Source: Desulfobacterales bacterium
GTDB lineage: Bacteria > Desulfobacterota > Desulfobacteria > Desulfobacterales > UBA2174_A
DNA length: 54,497 nucleotides
Assembly: GCA_025454075.1 (NCBI GenBank)
Contig: JALOPD010000001.1
Coordinates: 1 to 54,497 of the forward strand
Direction of reading: 5' to 3'
Each line of letters starts with the position of its first letter. The stretch's first letter is position 1. The notes beneath the pieces were generated by a model. That model was not told the origin of the DNA and did not search any database. It worked only from the letters and a program-made list of their open reading frames with translations. Positions 14,386 to 22,484 of the stretch are shown in pieces. The translations under genes and the position numbers were made by a program.

Positions 14386-16797
14386 ATGAGAGTTCGGCGC
14401 ACGCTTTTCCGAAAATACGTTTTCGTTTTCGTAACGGTCATCGGCAGCATGCTGATCTTCCGGGGCCTTATCGAACTGTACATCTCCTATCGGGACAACA
14501 GGGCCACCATCGTGCGCCTCCAAAAGGAGAAAGCGGCAACCGCAGCGCTTCGCATCGAGCATTTCATTCGCGAGATCCAGGGGCAGATCCGGTGGGTGTC
14601 GCATCCCATCTTCATGGCGCAGGAGCAGGCGGCTGAGCAGCGCCGATTGGATTTCCTCTGGCTCCTGCACCAGGTCCCTTCCGTCACCGAAGTCAGTCAC
14701 CTGGATGCGACCGGCAAGGAGCAACTCCGGGTTTCGCGCTTGAATGTGGATGAGGTGGGAAGTCAAAAAGACCACTCGGCCGAGCCGAAGTTTCTCGGGG
14801 CCATGACGGGAAATGTTTATTTCGGCCCCGTGTATTTCCGCAATGAGTCCGAACCGTACATGACCCTGTCGATGAAGTGGCAGGGCCCGGGCGCCGGCGT
14901 TACAGCGGCGGAGTTGAACCTGAAGCTCGTGTGGGACGTGGTCTCTCAGGTCAAGGCCGGGGAGAAGGGGTATGCCTATGTGGTGGATCCCCGCGGCATT
15001 CTCATCGCCCACGACGACATCAGCCTGGTGCTGCAGAAGACCGACCTCTCAAGATTACCGCAGGTCCAGGCGGCCATCTCGGCCGTGCGAGGTTCGGGCG
15101 CAGAGGTCCTCGAGGCGGGGATCGGCCGGGATCAGCGGGGGGAATCGGTATTTACGGGCTCTTCCTCGATTGATCCCTTAGGATGGTCGGTGTTCGTGGA
15201 ACAGCCCGCCAGTGAGGCCTTTTCCCCGCTCTACGACTCCATCCTGAGTACGCTGGCACTTTTGGCCCTCGGGCTCGGATTGGCCGTAGTGACCTGCCTA
15301 ATTCTGGCACGAAGCATGGCCCGGCCCATCCAGGCGCTGCAGGCCGGCGCGGCCCGGATCGGCGCCGGTGCCTTGGATCAACGAATTGAAGTCCGGACAG
15401 GGGATGAGCTGGAGATGCTGGCCGACCAATTCAACAGCATGGCGACTCAGCTCCAAGCGTCGTATGCGAACCTCGAACAGAAAGTGGCGGAGCGAACGCG
15501 GGAGTTGACCCAAGCCCTCGAGCAACTGAAAGCCCTCGGGGAGGTCAGCCAGGCGCTCAGCTCGACCCTCAATCTGGAGGAGGTGCTCACCACCATCGTC
15601 ACCCGGGCGGTCCAGCTATCGGGAACGGCCGGCGGGGTGGTCTACGAGTATGTCGAGGCCAGGCAGGAGTTTCACCCGCGTGTGGCCCATCAGATGGAGG
15701 AAGAGCTGTTTGAGGCCGTTCGAGGAACACCGATCCGCCTGGGAGAGGCTGCGATCGGGCGGGCCGCGGTCAACCGGGCTCCCTTTCAAGTGTCCGACAT
15801 TCTGGACGACCACGATTACGGCGCCACCCACCTCCAGCCCATCTTGGTCCGATTGGGCTATCGTTCCCTCTTGGCCATGCCGCTCCTGCGTGAGGAGCGA
15901 ATCGTAGGCGGTTTGGTTGTCTGGTGTCGGGAACCGTGCAAGTTTTCAACCGAGGTCGTGAACTTGCTCCAGACCTTTGCGACCCAGTCGGTCATGGCCA
16001 TGGAGAACGCCCGGCTTTTTCGCGAAGTCGAGGAGAAGGGGCGCGATTTGGAGACCGCCAGCAGGCACAAATCCCAGTTCTTGGCCAACATGAGTCATGA
16101 ACTCCGGACTCCATTGAACGCGATTCTAGGGTACACGGAGCTGATCCTGGACAATGTCTACGGTGACGTGTCGGAGAAGGTGCGGGACGTGCTGGCACGC
16201 CTGGAGCAGAGCGGACGCCACCTGCTCGCCCTGATCAACGACGTCCTCGACCTGTCCAAGATCGAAGCGGGACACCTGACGCTCTCCCTGAGTGAGTACT
16301 CGATGCAGGACGTCGTGCAGACGGTCTTCACGGGGGTGGAGGCGCTGGCGGCCGAAAAGGGGCTGGTGTTGAAAACCACCGTCGTCCCGGACCTGCCCAC
16401 GGGGTACGGGGATGAGCGGCGCCTCCATCAAGTGCTCCTCAATCTCGTCGGCAACGCAATCAAGTTCACCGAGGCCGGCGAAGTCGATATCGAGGCCAAG
16501 GCCTTCGACAGCGCTTTTCTGGTGGTGGTGTCGGACACGGGGCCCGGCATCCCTCCGCCGGATCAGGCAAAAATCTTCGAAGAGTTCCGCCAGGTGGACA
16601 GCACCAGCACCCGGAAGAAGGGAGGCACGGGCTTGGGGCTCTCCATCTCTAAGCGCATTGTCGAGATGCACGGTGGGCGCATCTGGGTAGACTCCACCCC
16701 AGGGAAGGGGTCCGTATTCTCATTTACGATTCCATTTCGAACGGAGCGACCAAGGGGGTGGCATGGGCAAGCGGATTCTGATGATCGAGGACAATGA
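14386..16797 (+). CDS. Membrane sensor histidine kinase (Cache-HAMP-GAF-HisKA-HATPase)
   Basis: About 803 residues. TM1 near residues 10-30; a large extracytoplasmic Cache-like domain to about 285 (contains YAYVVDPRGILIAHDDISLV-type PAS/Cache strands); TM2 near 285-310; HAMP (ARSMARPIQALQAGAARIGAG, then GDELEMLADQFNSMA); a coiled coil; GAF about 395-540; HisKA with the H-box MSHELRTPLNAILGYTEL; HATPase with NLVGNAIKF, DTGPGIP and GGTGLGLSISK. It should autophosphorylate on the H-box His and hand phosphate to the receivers encoded downstream. ATG 14386 (TAGGAG upstream) or GTG 14383. Its 3' end overlaps the next gene by 35 bp, showing translational coupling. Confidence 0.93.
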   Translation: MRVRRTLFRKYVFVFVTVIGSMLIFRGLIELYISYRDNRATIVRLQKEKAATAALRIEHFIREIQGQIRWVSHPIFMAQEQAAEQRRLDFLWLLHQVPSVTEVSHLDATGKEQLRVSRLNVDEVGSQKDHSAEPKFLGAMTGNVYFGPVYFRNESEPYMTLSMKWQGPGAGVTAAELNLKLVWDVVSQVKAGEKGYAYVVDPRGILIAHDDISLVLQKTDLSRLPQVQAAISAVRGSGAEVLEAGIGRDQRGESVFTGSSSIDPLGWSVFVEQPASEAFSPLYDSILSTLALLALGLGLAVVTCLILARSMARPIQALQAGAARIGAGALDQRIEVRTGDELEMLADQFNSMATQLQASYANLEQKVAERTRELTQALEQLKALGEVSQALSSTLNLEEVLTTIVTRAVQLSGTAGGVVYEYVEARQEFHPRVAHQMEEELFEAVRGTPIRLGEAAIGRAAVNRAPFQVSDILDDHDYGATHLQPILVRLGYRSLLAMPLLREERIVGGLVVWCREPCKFSTEVVNLLQTFATQSVMAMENARLFREVEEKGRDLETASRHKSQFLANMSHELRTPLNAILGYTELILDNVYGDVSEKVRDVLARLEQSGRHLLALINDVLDLSKIEAGHLTLSLSEYSMQDVVQTVFTGVEALAAEKGLVLKTTVVPDLPTGYGDERRLHQVLLNLVGNAIKFTEAGEVDIEAKAFDSAFLVVVSDTGPGIPPPDQAKIFEEFRQVDSTSTRKKGGTGLGLSISKRIVEMHGGRIWVDSTPGKGSVFSFTIPFRTERPRGWHGQADSDDRGQ

Positions 16798-17128
16798 GGA
16801 CAATCGGCGCATTCTGCGGGACCTCCTCACGAGCAAGGGATACGACGTGATCGAGGCGGAAGACGGGATCAATGGAGTGAGCGCAGCTGAGACCTTCCGC
16901 CCGGATTTGATCCTTATGGATATCCAGTTGCCGGGCATCGACGGCTACGAGGCGACGCGACGGATCAAAGCGAACTCAGAAACCAAGAAGATCCCCATCA
17001 TCGTGGTGACCTCCTATGCGCTGAGAGGAGATGATCTGAAAGCGTTTGGTGCGGGATGCGACGCTTACCTGGCGAAACCCTTCAGTCCGCGTCAGCTTCT
17101 GTCCAAAATGCGGGAATATCTCCTATGA
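16763..17128 (+). CDS. Stand-alone response regulator receiver (DivK/CheY-like)
   Basis: 121 residues, receiver domain only: MIEDNEDNRRIL carries the acidic pocket, LILMDIQLPGIDG the phospho-acceptor Asp, IVVTSYALRGDD the Thr/Ser switch, and YLAKPFSPRQLL the conserved Lys. There is no output domain, so it acts by protein contact or as a phosphate shuttle. It overlaps the histidine kinase gene by 35 bp and is followed after 19 bp by a second receiver protein with a phosphatase output. Confidence 0.93.
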   Translation: MGKRILMIEDNEDNRRILRDLLTSKGYDVIEAEDGINGVSAAETFRPDLILMDIQLPGIDGYEATRRIKANSETKKIPIIVVTSYALRGDDLKAFGAGCDAYLAKPFSPRQLLSKMREYLL

Positions 17129-17147
17129 AGATGGAGCAGGGACCAAC

Positions 17148-18287
17148 ATGAAGTCGCCGCCCCTCATCCTGATCGTGGATGATAACCCGACGAATGTGGA
17201 AATCTTCCAGACGCGCCTGGCGGCCAACAAGTATAACATCATTACCGCCATGGACGGCGAAGCGGGACTCCGGATGGCCAGGGACCATCTGCCGGATTTG
17301 ATTCTGCTGGATATCATGATGCCCAAAATGGATGGAATTTCGGTTTGCCGGCAAATCAAATCAGACCCCTCTCTGCCCTTTATGCCGATCATCATGGTCA
17401 CGGCCAAAGCGGCCTCTAAGGATATTGTGGCCGGACTTGAGGCCGGCGGAGAGGAATACTTGACCAAACCTGTGGACCATGCGGCACTGGTCTCCAGGGT
17501 CAGATCGATGCTGCGGATCAAAGAACTGCACGATACCGTTCTCGAGCAATCAGCGCAGCTGAAGTTTCAACTTGAGACTGCAACCAAGATCCAGTCCTTG
17601 TTTTGGCCCAAAATGCCGGAACTGAAGGGCGGCAGCCATATCTGGGGAATCTCAGTCCCGGCTGCGTATGTCGGGGGCGATTTTTTCGATGTCATTCCCC
17701 TTTCAGATGGAAGCGTGTTGGCCTATGTTGCGGATGTTTCCGACAAGGGTGTCCCGGCGGCTTTGATAATGGCGGCCTTGTCGACCAAAATCCGCAGCGA
17801 GGCACTACTGGAGAGCGAAGTTGAAAAACTGATTGAAAGCATAAATAACAGCACATACCGGTTAATGTCCGAAGAAGGGTTTTTCATAACGATAGTTCTT
17901 GCAAGGTATTGGCCTGATTCCGGAAAGATGCAGATCGTCGTTGGAGGGCATTTTCCACCATTGTGGATAGATGAAAGTGGTATTCGCAAGATGCCTGCGC
18001 CAAGTGGAATATCCTTGGGCGTAATGCCTGATGCTAGATACGAAAAATGGGAAATCGCACTCTCTCCTGGCGAGTCGGTCCTTTTTTACTCCGATGGGAT
18101 TATCGAGGCGCGGAATGAGAATATGGAACTCCTTGGCAATGGTCGCTTGGCTGATTTGATCGCTAATTCAAAAGGGCCTCCGTGGGGCAAAAATATTTTA
18201 GAAGCAGTGCGTTTATGGCAAGCGAATACACCGGCTGGCGACGATATGACATTGCTGGAGATATGGCGGGAAAAGGAAGACGCTTAG
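17148..18287 (+). CDS. Response regulator with SpoIIE/RsbU-type PP2C phosphatase output
   Basis: About 379 residues. N-terminal receiver (LIVDDNPTNVEIF, LILLDIMMPKMDG, MVTAKAASKD, YLTKPVDHAALVSRV), a coiled linker, then a PPM/SpoIIE phosphatase: YVGGDFFDVIPLSDG, VADVSDKGVPAALIM, ILVGGHFPPLW-like region, FYSDGIIEARN, GDDMTLLEIW. The two metal-binding Asp motifs (GGDFFD, DVSDKG) are intact. The family dephosphorylates anti-anti-sigma (STAS) proteins in partner-switch cascades; no STAS or anti-sigma gene is visible, so the target is elsewhere. ATG 17148 is chosen because the receiver begins there and GGAGCAGGGA lies just upstream. Confidence 0.92.
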   Translation: MKSPPLILIVDDNPTNVEIFQTRLAANKYNIITAMDGEAGLRMARDHLPDLILLDIMMPKMDGISVCRQIKSDPSLPFMPIIMVTAKAASKDIVAGLEAGGEEYLTKPVDHAALVSRVRSMLRIKELHDTVLEQSAQLKFQLETATKIQSLFWPKMPELKGGSHIWGISVPAAYVGGDFFDVIPLSDGSVLAYVADVSDKGVPAALIMAALSTKIRSEALLESEVEKLIESINNSTYRLMSEEGFFITIVLARYWPDSGKMQIVVGGHFPPLWIDESGIRKMPAPSGISLGVMPDARYEKWEIALSPGESVLFYSDGIIEARNENMELLGNGRLADLIANSKGPPWGKNILEAVRLWQANTPAGDDMTLLEIWREKEDA

Positions 18288-18387
18288 ATCCATTTTAGAA
18301 TCTGTTGGAGAAGGTTCTTTCAGATCCATAGGTTTTTATATACTTGCTGTGATCCGTTGTGGAGAGAGTTAAATTGCAAGGTTATTT

Positions 18388-19410
18388 ATGAAGGGGAGAC
18401 GGATCATATTGGGTGTCTTCCTCGCCCTCGCAATCCTCATGGGGTCCTGCGCGTCCGAAGCGCAACAGCAAGGGAAGCTATATCGTATAGGGTACCTCGC
18501 AATCTCTCCCGGGGACTATGAACGAGACCCCCGGGATTGCCCAAAAGCGGGCAATCCCTACTGGCGGGCATTCCTGGAAGGTTTACGCGAGCATGGGTAT
18601 GACCAGGGCCAGAACCTCGTCTTGGAGTGCCGGTGGACAGAGGGGCGAGATGATCGCGCCTTGTCTCTCTCTGCTGAGCTCGTGAGTCTCAGGCCTGACC
18701 TCATGGTCGTCATTGGTACAACACAGGTGCGAGCTGCCAAGAAGGCCACCGGCATCATCCCCATTGTGATGGCAGGAGTCATTGATCCTGTTGGACGTGG
18801 CCTTGTTGATAGCCTTGCCCGTCCAGGCGGAAACGTCACAGGGGTGGCAGATACGCTCGCTGAAATGGAGGGAAAGCGTCTGCAGTTGCTCAAGGAAGCC
18901 GTCCCTAATCTCTCCCGCGTAGGCATTCTCGCCCCTGTGGGTCCTGACAGGGACAGCTGGAAGAGCCGATACCTGGATCCCGCAGCGCAAACGCTCGGCT
19001 TAAAACTGCAGGTTTATGCCACCGAAGGTAAAGAGGTCGCAGAAGCTTTTGCCGCGATGACCAAGGCAGGCGAGGAAGCCCTCTTCGTGGAACCGACGCC
19101 CTTGTTTAACACGGGGGATCACCCACACCGGATTGCCGGGCTCGCTGCGCGGCACCGGCTCCCATCTATTTACCAAGATAGACGATTTGTCGATGCCGGA
19201 GGACTCATGTCGTATTCTACGGATAGCCTTGCCTACATCCGGCGCATCGGCTTTTATGTGGACAAGATCCTGAACGGGGCTAATCCAGGCGATCTCCCGG
19301 TGGAGCAGCCAATCAAATTCAACCTGATCATCAACCTCAAGACCGCCGAGGCCCTCGGGTTGACGATTCCCCCGGTGCTTCTCATGCTGGCGGACGAGGT
19401 GATCAAGTAA
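18388..19410 (+). CDS. PF04392-type ABC substrate-binding protein (orphan), copy 2
   Basis: 340 residues, closely related over its whole length to the protein at 13347-14366. Signal peptide with LMGSC, a possible lipoprotein cleavage site. Shared landmarks: YRIGYLAIS, AELVSLRPDLMVVIGTTQV, IPIVMAGVIDPVGRGLVDSLARP split around residue 130, FVDAGGLMSYSTD, VDKILNGANPGDLPVEQP (identical in both), INLKTAEALGLTIPPVLL. With copy 1 it brackets the kinase/receiver genes, so the set probably acts together. Ligand unknown. Confidence 0.88.
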   Translation: MKGRRIILGVFLALAILMGSCASEAQQQGKLYRIGYLAISPGDYERDPRDCPKAGNPYWRAFLEGLREHGYDQGQNLVLECRWTEGRDDRALSLSAELVSLRPDLMVVIGTTQVRAAKKATGIIPIVMAGVIDPVGRGLVDSLARPGGNVTGVADTLAEMEGKRLQLLKEAVPNLSRVGILAPVGPDRDSWKSRYLDPAAQTLGLKLQVYATEGKEVAEAFAAMTKAGEEALFVEPTPLFNTGDHPHRIAGLAARHRLPSIYQDRRFVDAGGLMSYSTDSLAYIRRIGFYVDKILNGANPGDLPVEQPIKFNLIINLKTAEALGLTIPPVLLMLADEVIK

Positions 19411-19453
19411 ACCCATTAAGGATGCTGCAGGGCGGATTCGAGGATAGGACAGA

Positions 19454-19490
19454 AAAAGCAGCCGCGCGGACGGAGGGCCCGTCCGCGCGG
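19454..19490 (-). terminator. Rho-independent terminator of the minus-strand OmpA-like gene
   Basis: A perfect 12-bp stem, CCGCGCGGACGG (19462-19473) with CCGTCCGCGCGG (19479-19490), loop of 5. On the minus strand it is followed by a run of five T (AAAAA at 19454-19458 on the plus strand). It separates the convergent SBP copy 2 gene and the OmpA-like gene. Confidence 0.8.
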
Positions 19491-19513
19491 TTGACGGGGC
19501 AAAGATCGAAGGG

Positions 19514-20170
19514 TCAGGCTTGGCCGGTCAGCACCATGGACACGCGGCGGTTGGCGGCGTTGTCCGAGGAGACCGGGCAGCACTCGCCCATTCCCACGGC
19601 CGAGATGCGGCCGGGGTCGACGCCCTTCTGGGTCAGGGCGTTCTTGACGGCGTTGGCCCGGCGCTCGGACAGCTGCAGGTTGTACTGCTCGCTTCCGGTC
19701 TGGTCGGTGTGGCCCTCGACCCGGATCATGGTCTGCGGGTATTGATTGATAACGTTGGCGACGCGGTCGAGTTCGGTCAAGCCGCCGGGCTTGACGACGG
19801 CCGAGTTGACGTCGAAAAACACGTCGCTCTTGAAGGTGGCCGTCAGCATCTGCTCGCTGTTGCGCTGGATCGTGGCGTTGTTCTGGGCCACCGTCGAGGC
19901 CATGGCGTTGCGCAGGTCCTGTTCCTGCTTGTCCATGTAGGCGCCGACTCGGTTGCCGAGAACCCCGCCGATCAGGGCGCCCGTGGCTGCGCCGATGGCG
20001 ACCTTCTCGCGCTGGTTCTTGCTGCCCGTGGCCGCCCCGATCACGCCGCCGACGACCGCTCCCGCGCCGGCCCCCACAGCCGTCCCGGTTTGTTCCTTTT
20101 CGCCCATCGAGGCACACCCGAAGGCAGCCAGGGTCCCTAAAACGACCAACATCCTGAATGTCTTATGCAT
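19514..20170 (-). CDS. OmpA-family lipoprotein with glycine-zipper segment (YiaD-like)
   Basis: 218 residues. Lipoprotein signal ([12 protein letters not shown]), then a glycine-zipper stretch about residues 30-80 ([21 protein letters not shown] and a second Gly-rich repeat), a short helical linker, and a C-terminal OmpA peptidoglycan-binding domain ([45 protein letters not shown] split around residue 160, [20 protein letters not shown]). Likely an outer-membrane-anchored protein that contacts peptidoglycan. First of three minus-strand envelope genes, each with its own secretion signal. Confidence 0.9.
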   Translation of the reverse strand: MHKTFRMLVVLGTLAAFGCASMGEKEQTGTAVGAGAGAVVGGVIGAATGSKNQREKVAIGAATGALIGGVLGNRVGAYMDKQEQDLRNAMASTVAQNNATIQRNSEQMLTATFKSDVFFDVNSAVVKPGGLTELDRVANVINQYPQTMIRVEGHTDQTGSEQYNLQLSERRANAVKNALTQKGVDPGRISAVGMGECCPVSSDNAANRRVSMVLTGQA

Positions 20171-20361
20171 GCAGCACTCCTTTTGCGACTTGCGCGTTGA
20201 ATTCTTTAGTGTCCACTCTAACCCAAAAACGGGCTTTTGGCAAACAGCATCGAGGCTATCGGCCCGGTGATTTTCGCTGCACCATCCGCCTTCCCGGCAC
20301 GCGGCGGTACTTTGAATATCGAAGCGCGGATGGTCGTTGACCCGTCAACGCGTACCCCGTG

Positions 20362-20937
20362 CTAATACCACCGGGCGGGCGGCGGCGGGTAGTAGACCCC
20401 GGGGTTCGAATACGGCGGAGGCGGCATCGGCGGCGCGGACGAATAGCGCCGCGGTGGCGGCGGCGGGGGCACATAGCGGCTCCGCTGAACGGGCTCCGGC
20501 TCGACGGCCGGTATCTGATGGCCCTTCGCATACATGCACTGCTGATAGGCATTGTCGTAGCGCCGCTGGACCTCCCAGCCGGCCCCGTATGCCCGGTTGT
20601 GAGCCATGGCGGCACCTGCCAGAAGGCCGGCACCGGCGCCGATGGCGGCGCCCGGCCCCGTGCTGCCGGAGGCCGCGCCGATCAGGGCGCCCGCGGCCGC
20701 CCCAAGCAACCCGCCCGCAGCCGTACCTCCCACAAGATTCTGGTTCACGGTTTCATTGGCCTGCCAGCCGGCTTGATTTTGGGACCAGCTCCGGCAGGCG
20801 GCGTCATCCGCCTGGAAGGCTTCGAACGATTTTCCGCCGCCCGGCATCACCAGGACACTCGGCCCCGGCGGGATGGTGGCGCAGCCGCCGACCAACCACC
20901 CGGCCAACAGGATCAGGACTATCGGGTTCCGTTTCAT
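20362..20937 (-). CDS. Glycine-zipper lipoprotein with proline/tyrosine-rich tail
   Basis: 191 residues. Lipoprotein signal (LLAGWLVGGC). A conserved segment (FEAFQADDAACRSWSQNQ) is followed by a glycine-zipper region (GGTAAGGLLGAAAGALIGAAS and following), the motif RRYDNAYQQCMYAKGHQIP, and a low-complexity Pro/Tyr tail. Proteins of this type occur widely in Proteobacteria as uncharacterised outer-membrane lipoproteins. Next to another secreted Pro/Tyr-rich protein 22 bp upstream, so the two are probably co-transcribed. Molecular function unknown. Confidence 0.8.
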   Translation of the reverse strand: MKRNPIVLILLAGWLVGGCATIPPGPSVLVMPGGGKSFEAFQADDAACRSWSQNQAGWQANETVNQNLVGGTAAGGLLGAAAGALIGAASGSTGPGAAIGAGAGLLAGAAMAHNRAYGAGWEVQRRYDNAYQQCMYAKGHQIPAVEPEPVQRSRYVPPPPPPRRYSSAPPMPPPPYSNPGVYYPPPPARWY

Positions 20938-20959
20938 GGGCAGGCCCTCCTTCCGACCT

Positions 20960-21325
20960 TCACCGGTTCGGTGGGACGGTTTCCGGTACCACTTTCATCC
21001 AGCCGCCCGGGCAGGACTTGATGTAGGGGTAGAAGCCCTGGGGGTTGTCGCAATAATACCAGTATTCCGCCTCTGCCTGGCCCCGTTGGACATAGACCGG
21101 CGGCTGCTGCACGATCACCGGCGGCGGACCGTAATATGCCGGCGCGCCGTAATAGTACGCCGGGCCCCATGCCGGCGGCCCCCAATACGGCGGCGGTCCG
21201 AACCAGTAGCTGCCCCCGACAAAGACCCTGGTCCTGCCATTGTGTCCATGCCCGGCATAACTCAAGAAGGGAAGGGCCAGAAGCAGCGCCAGCAAGACCG
21301 TGAAAGTGACGGTTGTTTTCCTCAT
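20960..21325 (-). CDS. Small secreted proline/tyrosine-rich protein
   Basis: 121 residues. Cleavable signal peptide (LLALLLALPFLSYAG), then a His/Gly start, a Trp/Pro/Tyr-rich body (GPPPYWGPPAWGPAYYYG), and a conserved C-terminal block EYWYYCDNPQGFYPYIKSCP with two Cys likely to form a disulfide. This C-terminal block recurs in uncharacterised proteobacterial envelope proteins. First gene of the pair with the glycine-zipper lipoprotein downstream. Function unknown. Confidence 0.78.
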   Translation of the reverse strand: MRKTTVTFTVLLALLLALPFLSYAGHGHNGRTRVFVGGSYWFGPPPYWGPPAWGPAYYYGAPAYYGPPPVIVQQPPVYVQRGQAEAEYWYYCDNPQGFYPYIKSCPGGWMKVVPETVPPNR

Positions 21326-21656
21326 GTTCGCTTCCTCTCCGCCTTGATGATGATAAACTCCCGTATTCTTAATTTCTGATCGAGTTAGACGATCCTGCCG
21401 GCAAAGGGTTTACAGGAATTCAAGAAAAAATCGCCATGCCGGACCGGCGTGGGGATGCCCTAACCAGCCAAAAATATATAAAATTCAATGCGGGGCAAAG
21501 CCGGCCGTGATTGAAGGCAAAAGGGGGCCCCGGGGTATGTGACAGCGGGCCGGTTTGCCTTTTCAGATAGAAGTGGTAAGATATCGGCTTATTAGGGCTT
21601 TTTGCGGTTCAAACTTGAGGCCATCGGTTCAGGCCGTCGAAGGAGCAGGGCTCGCC
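21326..21656. other. Divergent intergenic region
   Basis: About 330 bases between the minus-strand secreted protein and the plus-strand helical repeat protein. It is AT-rich around 21465-21490. I see no clear gene, promoter consensus or terminator in it. Confidence 0.5.
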
Positions 21657-22406
21657 GTGCTGGGAAAGTTTGCCAGAGCATTGATTCGAAATGAGGCCAA
21701 TGCTTACAAAGCGCAAGGCCTGCAGGAAGAGGCGCTGGCCCTCTTCCGCAGGGCGCTCGCCACCTCGACGGACCTGCCCGCGGAGGTCAAGGCCTCCATA
21801 GAATTCGAGATTCGTCAAATCGAGGAGGAGCTGGCGGGTGCCGCGCTCGAGGAGAGTCAGCAGCTGTCGGAAGAGCAGATCGCCGTCATTCGACAGGGGT
21901 GGAGCGAGAACGCCACCGTCGATGAACTTGTCGTGTGCGCCCACTCGCTCCACGCCTTGGGCCGCCACGGGGAAGCCCTGCTTGAGTTCCGGAAGTCCAT
22001 CCAAAAAGGATATTCGCCCCACCGCGTCATAGGCCCCATATCCGATTGTCTGGTTCGCCTGCATGAACCCCGGCAGGTGCTCGACGGTGTGAGAGGTTTG
22101 ACCGTCGAGATGGTTCAGGGCACCAGGGAGCGCTTCAACATCACGCTTTCTCTGGCGGAGCAGATGTGGAAAACCGGGAATGGAGAACATGCCGCCGCAA
22201 TGGCCTGCCACCTGGCCGAGTTCAAGGGGGTGCCCCAGGACTACCGGGTGCGGTTGGACACCCTCTTGAAAAACCTCAAATCCGTCAAAAACCTGAAAAA
22301 ACCCATCCCGGCCGCGGAACCCCAAGCCCCCCGTGAGACGGTCTCCAACCGATCCATTTTCGAGCGGATCCGCAAGGCCTTCCGCTCCTTCACGGCCAGG
22401 CGCTGA
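21657..22406 (+). CDS. Helical-repeat (TPR-like) protein of unknown function
   Basis: About 249 residues from the GTG at 21657, preferred because AGGAG (21641-21645) lies upstream; an open frame extends back to 21555. The sequence is rich in helices with TPR-like pairs (NEANAYKAQGLQEEALALFRRAL near the start, SLHALGRHGEALLEFRKSI in the middle) and ends in a basic tail (IRKAFRSFTARR). No signal peptide, no catalytic motif. TPR proteins are protein-interaction scaffolds, but no partner is evident from the neighbours. Convergent with the acyl-CoA dehydrogenase-rubredoxin gene. Confidence 0.65.
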   Translation: MLGKFARALIRNEANAYKAQGLQEEALALFRRALATSTDLPAEVKASIEFEIRQIEEELAGAALEESQQLSEEQIAVIRQGWSENATVDELVVCAHSLHALGRHGEALLEFRKSIQKGYSPHRVIGPISDCLVRLHEPRQVLDGVRGLTVEMVQGTRERFNITLSLAEQMWKTGNGEHAAAMACHLAEFKGVPQDYRVRLDTLLKNLKSVKNLKKPIPAAEPQAPRETVSNRSIFERIRKAFRSFTARR

Positions 22407-22484
22407 CCCCGCCATCTGAACGAATGCTTTCACATCGGCAGATTTTGCCGCAACCCCTTGGGAAGCCCGGATACCTTCGGCCGC

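Noticed and set aside
19454..21325. Minus-strand envelope genes as a possible secretion system or S-layer locus
   Set aside because: Only generic lipoproteins and a small secreted protein are present; no export machinery is encoded nearby.
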